Part shown: positions 52,544-61,881 of the stretch, piece by piece
How the letters are laid out: each line of letters begins with the position of its first letter
How positions within the stretch are numbered: position 1 is the stretch's first letter
Assembly (NCBI GenBank): GCA_963720775.1
Contig: CAVRGR010000007.1
Coordinates: forward strand, 310,001-374,000
Source: JAENVT01 sp963720775
GTDB lineage: Bacteria > Actinomycetota > Acidimicrobiia > Acidimicrobiales > Ilumatobacteraceae
Direction of reading: 5' to 3'
DNA length: 64,000 nt
Program-made: the position numbers and the translations under genes
Notes under the pieces: generated by a model
The model's database searches: none
What the model saw: the letters and a program-made list of their open reading frames with translations, nothing else
What the model was told of the DNA's origin: nothing

Positions 52544-54037
52544 GTGAACCTCGCACACATCATCGACGGCCATCCGGCCGACCACATTGCGCTCGTCAGC
52601 GGCGATGTCGAAACCACGTACGGGCAGCTTCGCGACGAGGTGGCCAGAGTTCGAGGAGGCCTTGCCGGCCTGGGTGTCGGCGAAGGTGATCGAGTAGCCC
52701 TGCTGTGCGGAAACGGGCGCCACTTCGTCGAGGCCTACCTCGCCATCCTCGGGCTCGGCGCGGTCGTCGTGCCGTTGAACCCGCAGAGCCCTGCGCCCGA
52801 GATCCAGCGCGAGATCGCCGCGGTCGGCGCCACGTTCGTGATAGTCGAACCGGCAGCAGCCGCGGCGTGGGCCGGGGTCGATGCCCAAGTGATCCAAGCC
52901 GTGCGCCACGTCATCACCACCGAACCACCCGGGGCCGATGCCGGCGCGCCGCACTTCGAGACGCTCCTTGCCGCCGAGCCAACCGACATCGTCGAGGTCG
53001 AGGCCGACGCGCTGGCGGCTCTGATCTTCACGAGCGGCACTGCCGGTTCGCCCCGGGCGGCGATGCTCAGCCACGGCAACCTGCTGGCCAACATCCAGCA
53101 AGGACAGTCGGCCGCAGCGCGGATCAACTCCGACGACGTCGTCTACGGCGTGCTGCCGATGTTCCACATCTTCGGCCTCAACGTGGTGCTCGGCCTGAGC
53201 CTGGCCAACGGTGCCGCCGTCGTCCTCGTGCGACGCTTCGACCCGTCGACCGCGCTCGACACCATCCGCCGGCGAAGGGTCACCGTCGTGCCCGGTGCAC
53301 CACCGCTGTGGATCGAGTTCAGCCACTGCGACGATGCCCCCGCCGACAGCTTCGCGAGCGTGCGACTCGCTCTCACGGGTGCGGCGAAGATGCCCGAGGT
53401 TGCAACGCGTCGGCTCCAACGGCGATTCGGAGTGCAGCTCGCCGAGGGCTATGGGCTCACCGAGGCATCGCCGGTGGTCACCAGTTCCGCGGGCCTGCCG
53501 ATGAAGGTGGGTTCGGTCGGAAAGGTGCTCGATGGCATCACGGTGAGACTCGTCGACGAAGCGGGGGACGATGTGTTGCGGGGTGACGCCGGCGAGATCT
53601 GGGTCAACGGACCAAACGTCTTCCAGGGTTACCTCGACGATCCCCAGCAGACCGCACGAGTGCTCACGCCCGACGGCTGGTTGCGCACCGGCGACATCGC
53701 CGTGACCGACGACGATGGCTACCTCTATCTGGTCGACAGGGCGAAGGACCTCATCATCGTTAGCGGGTTCAACGTGTATCCAGCCGAGGTCGAGGAAGTG
53801 ATCGCCGAACACCCGGCGGTTGCCGAAGTCGGTGTGGTCGGGGTGGCCCACCCGCACACCGGTGAAGCAGTGAGGGCTTGGGTCGTCGTACGCCAGGGCA
53901 TGAACCTCGACGAAGACACACTGGTCGCGTGGTGCAACGAGCGGCTGGCGCGCTACAAGTGCCCATCGAAGGTCCTGTTCGTCGATCAGTTGCCGCGCAA
54001 CGTCAGCGGCAAGCTGCTACGCCGCTCGCTGTCGTAG
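52544..54037 (+). CDS. AMP-binding acyl-CoA synthetase (acyl-CoA ligase)
   Basis: 497 residues from GTG 52544. ANL superfamily: P-loop T-S-G-T-A-G-S-P-R-A-A-M-L-S-H (usual K-G replaced by R-A), A5 motif G-Y-G-L-T-E-A-S-P, A7 R-T-G-D-I-A, A8 R-A-K-D-L-I-I-V-S-G-F-N-V-Y-P and A10 lysine in N-V-S-G-K-L. It activates a carboxylic acid to acyl-CoA via acyl-AMP; the chain length is not clear. The last 21 bases overlap the convergent membrane-protein gene. Confidence 0.92.
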   Translation: MNLAHIIDGHPADHIALVSGDVETTYGQLRDEVARVRGGLAGLGVGEGDRVALLCGNGRHFVEAYLAILGLGAVVVPLNPQSPAPEIQREIAAVGATFVIVEPAAAAAWAGVDAQVIQAVRHVITTEPPGADAGAPHFETLLAAEPTDIVEVEADALAALIFTSGTAGSPRAAMLSHGNLLANIQQGQSAAARINSDDVVYGVLPMFHIFGLNVVLGLSLANGAAVVLVRRFDPSTALDTIRRRRVTVVPGAPPLWIEFSHCDDAPADSFASVRLALTGAAKMPEVATRRLQRRFGVQLAEGYGLTEASPVVTSSAGLPMKVGSVGKVLDGITVRLVDEAGDDVLRGDAGEIWVNGPNVFQGYLDDPQQTARVLTPDGWLRTGDIAVTDDDGYLYLVDRAKDLIIVSGFNVYPAEVEEVIAEHPAVAEVGVVGVAHPHTGEAVRAWVVVRQGMNLDEDTLVAWCNERLARYKCPSKVLFVDQLPRNVSGKLLRRSLS

Positions 54038-54760
54038 GCCGACGAGCGACGACCTCGGCGTCGTCGACGCCACCAAGAACCCGACGAACAGGATCGAGAT
54101 CCCGACCAGAAGCGTCACAGCGAACGCGGTGTCTTTGCCGAGGCGACCGGCCACGGTGCCGCTCGCCGAGAGTACGAGCGTGCCGCCGGCAATCAGCAGA
54201 TTTCCCGTCACTAGGTGCGCTGGTGATGGTGTGTGCCGGCGCACTCCAGCAAGCGCGGGCTGCCGGTGCCGCACCAGTCGGTAGACGCTCCACAGCGCCC
54301 CGGCGATGATCACCAAGGCGGCGATGCCGGAGCCGGCGGCGGCAAGCACGCGTGGGGCGACGCCGAAGACCTCCTTGCCCGTCGGCAGGTCCTTGCCGGT
54401 GACGCCCGTTCGAGTGGGAGCGAACAACACGATGCCGGTGCTGAGGCCGCTGAAGAGGACGAGCCACCAGCGCACGGTGTCGCCAGCGCGCTTGCCGGCC
54501 AACAAGTACACCGTGCCGAGCGCCAGCCAGGGCACGTTCAACACGGCGCCACAGAGGTAGAAGAGCCGGAAGCTGGCCAGGCTCCAACCCCTGGTTTCGG
54601 CCCACCACATCGCCCCGGCTCCACCGGCGAACAACCCCAGCGACACGGTCCAGGCCAACTCATGGGCTCGGCGCCGCCGCAACCAGCGATCCAGCGTGCT
54701 GAGCGCGAAGCCGACGGCCACCAGCGCGGCAGCGGCGGCCAGGGCAGCGTTCACCCGCAT
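54017..54760 (-). CDS. Multi-pass membrane protein of unknown function
   Basis: 247 residues with about seven hydrophobic segments (near 5-20, 37-52, 68-88, 97-115, 135-158, 185-205 and 215-235). No recognised motif. It is divergent from rex by 96 bases and convergent with the acyl-CoA ligase gene. Proteins of this shape are common next to rex-hemA in actinobacteria in my recollection, but no function is assigned. Confidence 0.75.
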   Translation of the reverse strand: MRVNAALAAAAALVAVGFALSTLDRWLRRRRAHELAWTVSLGLFAGGAGAMWWAETRGWSLASFRLFYLCGAVLNVPWLALGTVYLLAGKRAGDTVRWWLVLFSGLSTGIVLFAPTRTGVTGKDLPTGKEVFGVAPRVLAAAGSGIAALVIIAGALWSVYRLVRHRQPALAGVRRHTPSPAHLVTGNLLIAGGTLVLSASGTVAGRLGKDTAFAVTLLVGISILFVGFLVASTTPRSSLVGLRQRAA

Positions 54761-54816
54761 GACGGTAGTGGTGATCGCGGCGAGTGTCCGAAATCAAGGC
54801 CCAACGCTGGGCTGCT

Positions 54817-54834
54817 TTGTGAACGTGCGCACGA
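54817..54834 (+). promoter_or_regulatory. Candidate Rex operator upstream of rex
   Basis: TTGTGAA-CGTG-CGCACGA. The left half is a perfect match to the Rex consensus TTGTGAA-N4-TTCACAA; the right half keeps CAC-x-A. It lies 22 bases before the rex start. Autoregulation of rex-hem by Rex is known in Streptomyces; here the weak right half makes it tentative. Confidence 0.4.
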
Positions 54835-54856
54835 ATGCCTAACGTTTGATTCACGT

Positions 54857-55540
54857 ATGCCCCCTGAACGCACTCGCCGACGAATCCCCGATGCCACGGT
54901 TGCCCGGCTTCCCGTGTACTTGCGGATCCTCACCGAGCAAGGCGACGAGGGTATCGACAGCATCTCGTCCGAGCGGCTCGCCGAGTTGGGCGGTGTGAAC
55001 GCGGCAAAGGTTCGCAAAGATCTCAGCTACCTCGGTAGCTACGGCACACGAGGCGTGGGGTACGAAGTTGCCTACCTCGTCTACCAGATCAGGCGCGAGC
55101 TCGGGCTCACCCACGACTGGCCGGTGGTGATCGTCGGCGCCGGCAACCTCGGTCAAGCACTCGCCGGATACGGCGGGTTCGGCGAGCGGGGCTTTCCGGT
55201 CGCCGGGATCGTCGACATCGACGATTCCAAGATCGGCACGGTGCTCAGCGGCGTCAGGGTTCGTCATATCGACGAGTTGCCGCAGATCGTCCAGACCAAG
55301 CGGGTCAGCATCGGCGTGGTCGCCACACCGGCCGGTGCTGCGCAAGATGCAGCCGATCGCCTGGTGCGCGCCGGCGTCACGAGCATCTTGAACTTCGCAC
55401 CGGTCGTTCTCGCCGTGCCGCGCGCCATCGAGGTGCGCAAGGTCGACCTCGCCGTCGAGTTGCAGATCCTGAGCTATCACGAGCAGCGCCGAGCCGGTGG
55501 CGCCATCCACGCGGTCGGCAACCGACCGGCGAGCGTGTAG
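54857..55540 (+). CDS. rex: Redox-sensing transcriptional repressor Rex
   Basis: 227 residues from ATG 54857. N-terminal winged helix (R-I-P-D-A-T-V-A-R-L-P-V-Y, R-K-D-L-S-Y-L-G-S-Y-G-T-R-G-V-G-Y) and C-terminal Rossmann domain (V-I-V-G-A-G-N-L-G-Q-A-L, N-F-A-P-V-V-L) with the domain-swap helix E-L-Q-I-L-S-Y-H. It represses respiratory genes when NADH/NAD+ is low. It leads rex-hemA-hemC-hemD with nine bases to hemA, the gene order known from Streptomyces. Confidence 0.96.
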   Translation: MPPERTRRRIPDATVARLPVYLRILTEQGDEGIDSISSERLAELGGVNAAKVRKDLSYLGSYGTRGVGYEVAYLVYQIRRELGLTHDWPVVIVGAGNLGQALAGYGGFGERGFPVAGIVDIDDSKIGTVLSGVRVRHIDELPQIVQTKRVSIGVVATPAGAAQDAADRLVRAGVTSILNFAPVVLAVPRAIEVRKVDLAVELQILSYHEQRRAGGAIHAVGNRPASV

Positions 55541-55549
55541 GTCGCTGTC

Positions 55550-56809
55550 GTGTCGATCGTGGTGATCGGTGTCAACCATCGCACCGGTTCTCTGGCGTTG
55601 CTCGAGCGCCTGTCGATCGGCACCGACGCGCATCGCAAGGCGCTCACCAGTCTGGTCTCGCGCCAGAGCATCCGCGAGGCCGTCGTGTTGAGCACGTGCA
55701 ACCGCACCGAGATCTACGCGGTGGCCGAGCGGTTCCACGGAGCCTTCGCCGACATCCGCGATTTCTTCTGCGATGTCGGCGGCCTCGATGCCGACGAACT
55801 TCATCCTCATCTCTACAGCCAGCACGACGACGCCGCGGTCACTCACCTGTTCGAGGTGTCCGCCGGTCTCGACTCCGCGGTGCTCGGTGAGAGCGAGATA
55901 CTCGGCCAGGTCCGTTCGGCTTGGGAAGTTGCCCAGCACGAAGGAAGCGCCAAGGCCACGCTCAACCTGCTGTTCCGTCACGCCATCGAAACCGGCAAGC
56001 GGGCCCGCACCGAGACCTCGATCGGCCGCGGCACAGCGTCGGTCAGTCACGCCGCAGTCGAGATGGCGACCGAACGGCTCGGTTCGCTCTCCGGGCGCCG
56101 AGTGTTGGTGGTCGGGGCAGGAGACATGGGCGAGGGCGTTGCCGCGGCGCTGGTGCACGCAGGGGCCAACGACATAGCAGTCACCAACCGGACGCCCGAG
56201 CGCGCTGCGAACCTCGCCGAACGCATCGGTGGCAGCGTCGTGCCGTTCTCCGAACTGCCGGCCGCGCTCTCCCTCACCGACGTCTTGGTCACGTGCACGG
56301 GGGCGGGTGGCACGCTCATCGACTTCGAACTGGTGTCAGCTTCACGCGGCCGATCCACGTCACCGCTGCTGATCGTCGACATCGCCGTGCCGCGCGACGT
56401 GGCTGCCGAGGTCACGACGATGCCGAACGTGACCTTGCTCAACCTCGACGACCTTCGCGACTGGGCGGGCCGGGCATTGCTGCTGCGTGCGGAGGAAGCC
56501 CACCGCGTCAACGAGATCGTTTCCGAGGAAGTCGAACGATTCACACTGGAATCGACCGCCCGACAGGCTGCGCCACTCGTCGCCCTGCTCCACCAACGAG
56601 CCGAAGCAATTCGCCAAGCCGAGATCGAACGATTCGCCACACGGTTCGCATCGCTCGACGACACCCAACGTGCCGCGCTCGAGGCGGTCACCAAGGGAAT
56701 CGTCGCCAAGCTGTTGCACAACCCGTCGGTGAAGCTCAAAGACGACGCCGGCACGCCCCAGGGCGAGCGCAACGCCGCCACTGTGCGCGATCTGTTCGAC
56801 CTCGGCTGA
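55550..56809 (+). CDS. hemA: Glutamyl-tRNA reductase
   Basis: 419 residues from GTG 55550. It reduces Glu-tRNA to glutamate-1-semialdehyde, the first step of the C5 haem pathway. Seen: V-N-H-R-T, catalytic C50 in S-T-C-N-R-T-E-I-Y, G-E-S-E-I-L-G-Q-V, NADPH site V-V-G-A-G-D-M-G, N-R-T-x-E-R-A and the C-terminal dimerisation helices. Followed by hemC after five bases. Confidence 0.96.
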   Translation: MSIVVIGVNHRTGSLALLERLSIGTDAHRKALTSLVSRQSIREAVVLSTCNRTEIYAVAERFHGAFADIRDFFCDVGGLDADELHPHLYSQHDDAAVTHLFEVSAGLDSAVLGESEILGQVRSAWEVAQHEGSAKATLNLLFRHAIETGKRARTETSIGRGTASVSHAAVEMATERLGSLSGRRVLVVGAGDMGEGVAAALVHAGANDIAVTNRTPERAANLAERIGGSVVPFSELPAALSLTDVLVTCTGAGGTLIDFELVSASRGRSTSPLLIVDIAVPRDVAAEVTTMPNVTLLNLDDLRDWAGRALLLRAEEAHRVNEIVSEEVERFTLESTARQAAPLVALLHQRAEAIRQAEIERFATRFASLDDTQRAALEAVTKGIVAKLLHNPSVKLKDDAGTPQGERNAATVRDLFDLG

Positions 56810-56814
56810 CCACG

Positions 56815-57702
56815 ATGCACGGCGACCGGCCGCTGCGTCTGGCCACTCGAAGCAGCGCTCAGGCAAGAACACAGGCCCGCTCCGTCGCCGAGGCGATGAT
56901 GGCAGCAAACCCCGACCTCATCGTCGAGCTCGTGTTCGTCGAGACGCTGGGTGATCGAACGCAACAAGCCGAGATACCGCTGCACACGATCGGCGGTCTC
57001 GGTGTGTTCGTCAAAGAGATCGAGCAGGCCGTGCTCCGCGGCGACGCCGACCTGGCCGTGCACTCGGCGAAGGATCTCCCGTCCACCGTGGCCGAGGGCT
57101 TGCACCTCGGTGCGCTGTGTGAGCGACACGACGCACGCGACGCGCTGATCGGCGCAACGCTCGCCGGGCTACCACGCGGCGCAACCGTCGCCACGGGGTC
57201 GGTGCGCCGCCGTGCGCAACTCAGCGTGGCCCGACCCGACCTCCACTTCGTCGAGCTCCGCGGCAACATCCACACGCGCTTGGACAAGGTGCCCGCCGGC
57301 GGTGCGATCGTGATGGCCGCGGCAGCACTGGAGATCCTCGGTCTGCTGGGAGATATTACCGACTACCTGCCGCCGGAGACGTTCGTGCCCAGCCCCGGCC
57401 AGGGTTGCGTCGCCGTCGAGTGCCGCGCCGACGACAGCGAGATGATCGAGACGCTGGCCGGCATCGATGATCAGCCGACCCGGCAGGCGGTCGAAATCGA
57501 GCGTGCCTTCCTCGCCGAGCTCGGCAGCGGCTGCTCGTTGCCCGTCGGCGCCCACGCAACCGGCCGAATGCTCACCGCCTTCCTGGCGACCGGCGATCAC
57601 CATCAGCACACCATCGAGACGATCACCCTTCCCCACGAGCACGACGTCGCCCTTGCACGTAGCGCCGAACTGGCCCGCGCGATGCGTGATGCGTTGCCGT
57701 GA
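56815..57702 (+). CDS. hemC: Hydroxymethylbilane synthase (porphobilinogen deaminase)
   Basis: 295 residues from ATG 56815. It polymerises four porphobilinogens. Seen: L-R-L-A-T-R-S-S-A-Q-A, H-S-A-K-D-L-P with catalytic D87, G-S-V-R-R-R-A-Q-L, R-G-N-I-H-T-R-L and the cofactor-bearing C240 in G-S-G-C-S-L-P-V-G-A-H-A. The longer open frame upstream is out of phase within hemA and rejected. Overlaps hemD by four bases. Confidence 0.96.
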   Translation: MHGDRPLRLATRSSAQARTQARSVAEAMMAANPDLIVELVFVETLGDRTQQAEIPLHTIGGLGVFVKEIEQAVLRGDADLAVHSAKDLPSTVAEGLHLGALCERHDARDALIGATLAGLPRGATVATGSVRRRAQLSVARPDLHFVELRGNIHTRLDKVPAGGAIVMAAAALEILGLLGDITDYLPPETFVPSPGQGCVAVECRADDSEMIETLAGIDDQPTRQAVEIERAFLAELGSGCSLPVGAHATGRMLTAFLATGDHHQHTIETITLPHEHDVALARSAELARAMRDALP

Positions 57703-58412
57703 AGTCGCTCGCCGGTCGCACGGTCGTCGTCACCCGCGCCGCTGACCAGGCTGCAGAAGCCGTCGAACTGCTGACGTCGAACGGAGCCACGCCACTGCTC
57801 GTGCCGATGATCGAGATCGTCGACGAACCGACGGGCATGTCCGAACTCGCAGACCTCGATCTCGCCGGCACCGACTGGCTCGTGGTGACGTCGCCCAATG
57901 GCGCCGAGCGAGCGGCTGTCCTACTCGAGGCTGGGGCGACCGTCCCGAAGATCGCGGCCGTCGGTACTGCCACGATGGCAGCGCTGCCCCGGTGTGATCT
58001 GGTGGCCGAGACCCAGAGTGCCGAAGGATTGCTGGAGGTCATCCCTGCTGGGCCAGGGCGAGTGGTGGTCGTGCAGGCGATTACGGCCGCTCCGACACTG
58101 GTGCAGGGCCTTCGTCAAAAGGCCTGGGAGGTCACCTCGATCAGCCCATACCGAACGCGATCGCTCACTCCGGCCGCGCACATCCGGGAGGCCGCGCTCG
58201 CAGCCGACGCAGTCCTCTTCGCCAGCGGATCGGCAGCCAAGGCGTGGGCCGAGGCGTTCGGCGGCCACACTCCGGCGGTCGTCGTGGCCATCGGTGAGCA
58301 AACTTCTGCAGTCGCCAGAGCCGCTGGGCTCAAGGTCACGGTCGTTTCCGCCGATCATTCGATGTACGGCATGTTGAGCGCGTTGAGCAGGTATTTTGCC
58401 GACGCCAACTAG
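57699..58412 (+). CDS. hemD: Uroporphyrinogen-III synthase
   Basis: 237 residues from GTG 57699, overlapping the hemC stop. It cyclises hydroxymethylbilane with ring-D inversion. The family is divergent; seen are V-V-T-R-A-A-D-Q-A near the N-terminus, D-W-L-V-V-T-S-P-N-G-A, A-V-G-T-A-T and the domain-2 F-A-S-G-S-A-A-K-A-W with A-I-G-E-Q-T-S. Order and length support the call. Not fused to a methyltransferase, unlike the Streptomyces homologue. Confidence 0.92.
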   Translation: MKSLAGRTVVVTRAADQAAEAVELLTSNGATPLLVPMIEIVDEPTGMSELADLDLAGTDWLVVTSPNGAERAAVLLEAGATVPKIAAVGTATMAALPRCDLVAETQSAEGLLEVIPAGPGRVVVVQAITAAPTLVQGLRQKAWEVTSISPYRTRSLTPAAHIREAALAADAVLFASGSAAKAWAEAFGGHTPAVVVAIGEQTSAVARAAGLKVTVVSADHSMYGMLSALSRYFADAN

Positions 58413-58452
58413 GATCTAGAGACGTCGGTGTCGACGGGAGCGCACAAGAAGG

Positions 58453-60861
58453 ATGAGAGGTAGTGGGGCCTTTGGCCGCTGGATAGCCGCAGCGGCGGCG
58501 AGTTCCATGGTTGTCGCGCTTGGCATCACCCACGCCGCCGCAATCGGCCGCGTGCCGACCAGTCTCACGCAGGGCCCGACCGTGGGTGTCGAATCGCAGG
58601 CCGGCGGCAACCCGTCGGTGTCCGGCGACGGCCGATTCGTGGTCTATGCCGGTCCTCCGCCGACCGCTACCGACGAGCGCACCAGCACGGTGTGGTTGCG
58701 CGATCGCTCGAACGGCGGCGAGGTCGAGTTGACTCAGCCGATACCCGGCGTCAAGGGCGGCAACAGCGTCTTCCCCGTCATCAGCGGTGACGGCTGCTAT
58801 GCGGCAGTTCTCACGGAAATGCCGTTCGACCTGTTCCGCGACGACGACACCGGCGATCGGTGGGACGTGTACCGGATGAAGCTGCCGAACTGCGGCGGCG
58901 CCCCCAACGACTGGGAGCTGATCTCGACCACCGCCTTCCGGGGCGGAGATGCCGCGGCCGCCGACGATGTCGACCCCCGGTTCCCTCCCGCGATCTCCGG
59001 TGCAGGTTCCGTGATCGCCTACACGCACAGGTTCGACGCGTCGCAGCCCGACCTGCTTGGGGTGATCGTTGTCGATCTCACGGTGCCGATCGGCCAGCCC
59101 GGACATGCCCTCCCAGTCGACGGCACACCGACCACGTCACCCAACACGCCGTACCGCTACGTCGGGCTACGCGAGCCGTCGGTCTCCGATGACGGGCAGT
59201 TCGTGGCGTTCACGTCCGATGCCAATTCTTCGAAGCCGACGCCCGACTGGAACTCCGGACAGATCCCCGGCGACTACGCCAGCTCGCAGGTGTTCGTCTG
59301 GGATCGTCTCAACCCCGATCCGAACACCGCTGTGAAACGGGCATCGCTTGGGCCCGATTCGGTAGCCAACGGTGATGCTTCGTCGCCGGCGATCTCCGCC
59401 GACGGAACCTACGTCGCCTTCACATCCACTGCGGTCAACCTGGTGATCGGCGCCTCGCTGCCGCCGTGCATCAACAGCTGCCCGCCACAGGTGTATCGCT
59501 ACAACCGCGCCGACGGCACCATCGTGCTCGTCAGCCGCGTGCCGGCAAGCGTCAGCACACCGATCATCGGCAGCGACCTCGGCGCCACCCAACCGGCGAT
59601 CAGCAGCGACGGCAGCCAGGTCGCATTCGTCACCCGTTCGACCAACCTGCTCACCACGAGACCCGGGGTCGGGGGCGCGGCCACCGACGGAGACGTGCTC
59701 GTGAGCGACGTCGACCAGGCTGAGCTCCACCGCGCTTCGGTCATGCCCGACGGCGTCACCCCGGCTCCCGCCGCCAACGCGCATCCCAAGCTCTCCGCCA
59801 CTGGTCGGGTGGTCGTCTTCGACACCTTGGCGGGCACCGCGTACAGCCCGTTGGCCGACCACGTGCCTGACTCCATTCGCCAGGTGGTGGGCATCACTCA
59901 ACAACCTCAGCTGTCGATTGCCGACATCGACGTCGGCACCGGCATGGTCGGTCTTCCTGGTTCCGAGTGGTTCGTACGGCTCTACAACGCCGGGCCCGGC
60001 TCGTTCGTGCCCGCCAAGGTTCAATCGACGAACCCCGACTTCGGCATCACCTTCGGCGACTGCATCGAGGGCTACGCCGTTCCACCTGGCCAGTCGTGCG
60101 CGCTCGCGGTCATCCTCACCCCGATGGCCGAGGGGCGCATCGGTGGCAACATCAAGATCTCGGAGGCCGGTTTCGGTGCACTCACCGTTCAATCCCGGAT
60201 CACCGGCGCCGGCGGCCTGCCCGCCCTGATGGCCGACCAGCAGAGCTACCACCACTTCGACACGCTCAAAGTTGGCGAGGTGAGCGCGGCGAACACGTTC
60301 ACGATCTCGAACGTCAGCCTCGTCCCGGCGTGGGTCACCAACGTCTCGATCGGTGGAGCCGATCCCAAGGACTTCAGGATCGCGCGCACGAAGTGCCGGG
60401 GGGCCACGCTCGACATCGCCGCAGGTTGCACAGTCGATGTCGCGTTCGCACCGAAAGACGCAGGCCATCTGTCGGCCATCGTCGTCGTATCCACCGACAC
60501 CGGCCAGTACACCAGCTTCCTGGTCGACGGTGACGCGCACTACACACCCACGATCCAAGCGGGCGCCACCGACGTGGTGGCCGGCAACGAAGTGGGAGTC
60601 GGTGGCTCGGGCTTCGCGCCCAAGGCGACCATCACCTTGCTGTGGGCCGACGGCGCCGGCGAACGCACCACCGTGCAGACCGACAACGCCGGCGGCTTCC
60701 TGATCTCGATGAAGGTCGCCGGCAACGAGCGACCCGGCGATCGCATCCTGGTCGCCCAGACACCGGGCACCGGCTCCGACCCGGCCTCGCTGGTGCTGCG
60801 GATCATCGCCCAACCGGTCGAAGATCTCGACGCCTCGTCCCCTGACTGGCCCGGCGGCTGA
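58453..60861 (+). CDS. Secreted TolB-like beta-propeller protein with ASPM/Hydin-type Ig repeats
   Basis: 802 residues. Signal peptide (residues about 8-31, cleavage after A-A-A). Residues 45-470 contain repeated S-x-D-G-x-x-V-A-F-x-S blades of a WD40-like/TolB propeller, as in extracellular PD40 proteins. Residues about 480-700 hold two choice-of-anchor-D-like Ig modules (A-N-T-F-T-I-S-N-V-S, V-D-V-A-F-A-P). A last beta domain, I-P-T/TIG-like (G-S-G-F-A-P-K-A-T), ends at 790. Surface or matrix protein; ligand unknown. Confidence 0.82.
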   Translation: MRGSGAFGRWIAAAAASSMVVALGITHAAAIGRVPTSLTQGPTVGVESQAGGNPSVSGDGRFVVYAGPPPTATDERTSTVWLRDRSNGGEVELTQPIPGVKGGNSVFPVISGDGCYAAVLTEMPFDLFRDDDTGDRWDVYRMKLPNCGGAPNDWELISTTAFRGGDAAAADDVDPRFPPAISGAGSVIAYTHRFDASQPDLLGVIVVDLTVPIGQPGHALPVDGTPTTSPNTPYRYVGLREPSVSDDGQFVAFTSDANSSKPTPDWNSGQIPGDYASSQVFVWDRLNPDPNTAVKRASLGPDSVANGDASSPAISADGTYVAFTSTAVNLVIGASLPPCINSCPPQVYRYNRADGTIVLVSRVPASVSTPIIGSDLGATQPAISSDGSQVAFVTRSTNLLTTRPGVGGAATDGDVLVSDVDQAELHRASVMPDGVTPAPAANAHPKLSATGRVVVFDTLAGTAYSPLADHVPDSIRQVVGITQQPQLSIADIDVGTGMVGLPGSEWFVRLYNAGPGSFVPAKVQSTNPDFGITFGDCIEGYAVPPGQSCALAVILTPMAEGRIGGNIKISEAGFGALTVQSRITGAGGLPALMADQQSYHHFDTLKVGEVSAANTFTISNVSLVPAWVTNVSIGGADPKDFRIARTKCRGATLDIAAGCTVDVAFAPKDAGHLSAIVVVSTDTGQYTSFLVDGDAHYTPTIQAGATDVVAGNEVGVGGSGFAPKATITLLWADGAGERTTVQTDNAGGFLISMKVAGNERPGDRILVAQTPGTGSDPASLVLRIIAQPVEDLDASSPDWPGG

Positions 60862-60878
60862 CGCAGCTGCGGCTGAGC

Positions 60879-60926
60879 CATCGCTGGAGGCGAAACGGGC
60901 GCCGGCGGACCGAATCGCCGCCAGCG
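60879..60926. repeat. 48-bp palindromic repeat, copy 1
   Basis: Direct repeat of 61882-61929 with one difference in 48 bases (A for T in the inner stem). Each copy folds: CGCTGGAGGCGA pairs with TCGCCGCCAGCG with one mismatch, enclosing TCGG/CCGA. It lies 17 bases after the beta-propeller gene stop. Confidence 0.85.
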
Positions 60927-60945
60927 CTGGGCCGAGCGGATCCGT

Positions 60946-61881
60946 GTGACATCGCTGGCGCACACTCCGACGATGGACGAACGGTTTCGCCACATTGCGG
61001 CACTGGCCGCCACCCAGCACAGCGTCGTCTCCACCGAGCAACTGCGCGCCCACGGGATCAACTCGTCGGCTTGTGCGAAGTGGCAGAAGCGCGGTCTCAT
61101 CAACCGGCTCGGGCCGCGCTCGTTTGCCATCGCCGGCTCGGAACCGACGTTTGGTCGAGCTGTCGCTGCCGGTGTCGCCGACCTGGGTGGCTTCGGGATC
61201 GTGGCCGGTCGTGCCGGAGCACGGTTGCTCGGGCTCGACAGCTTCTCTGGCGATGCCACCGAGTTCCTGCTTCCACGATCACGGCGCGACTACTCCACCT
61301 CGGGACTCGTATGTTCCACGAGTCGACCGCTCAGCAGGGGAGATACGGTCTGGGTCGACGGGTTTCGCTGCCTCACTGCCGAGCGGCTGATCCTCGAGTC
61401 ACCACTCTTCAGGTTCAGCCGCGCAGAGACCGAGAACGCAATCGACTCGGCGATCCGACTCCGACTGGTCGCCGAGCAACGTCTGCGCACCCGAGTGATC
61501 CGCGAGCATTGCGCCGGCGTCAACGGCAGTCGAAACCTGCTCGACGCGATGGTCGACACTGGGGGCGAAAGCCGGTTGGAGCGTTGGTTTCTCAGCATCG
61601 TTCGCCAGGCCGGGATCGCCAGACCGATGCTGCAGAAGACGTACCGCGATGGCACTCGGACCATCGCCCGGGTCGACGCCCACTTCTCCGGAGGGCTCGT
61701 CGTCGAGCTCGCCGGGCACGGCACGCACGCGTCGCGCCGCCAACGTCAGATCGACGCACAACGGCACACCGAACTGACGTTGCGCGGGCTGCACGTCGTG
61801 ACGTTCACGTATGAGGACGTCCGCGACAGGCCCATGTGGGTGATTGCCCGGGTGCGTGAAGCACTGGCTCTGGCGGCTTAG
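60946..61881 (+). CDS. AbiEi/DUF559-like protein (winged helix plus endonuclease-like domain)
   Basis: 311 residues from GTG 60946 (ATG 60973 also possible). The N-terminal part resembles the AbiEi antitoxin-type winged helix: V-V-S-T-E-Q-L-R-A-H-G-I, W-Q-K-R-G-L-I-N-R-L-G-P-R. The C-terminal part resembles DUF559/Vsr-like PD-(D/E)XK: V-D-A-H-F, L-V-V-E-L-A-G-H-G-T-H, R-Q-I-D-A-Q-R and G-L-H-V-V-T-F-T. In typical members the core is V-E-V-D-G; here the Asp is Ala. No AbiEii toxin gene is adjacent. A 48-bp palindromic repeat flanks each side. Confidence 0.72.
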   Translation: MTSLAHTPTMDERFRHIAALAATQHSVVSTEQLRAHGINSSACAKWQKRGLINRLGPRSFAIAGSEPTFGRAVAAGVADLGGFGIVAGRAGARLLGLDSFSGDATEFLLPRSRRDYSTSGLVCSTSRPLSRGDTVWVDGFRCLTAERLILESPLFRFSRAETENAIDSAIRLRLVAEQRLRTRVIREHCAGVNGSRNLLDAMVDTGGESRLERWFLSIVRQAGIARPMLQKTYRDGTRTIARVDAHFSGGLVVELAGHGTHASRRQRQIDAQRHTELTLRGLHVVTFTYEDVRDRPMWVIARVREALALAA

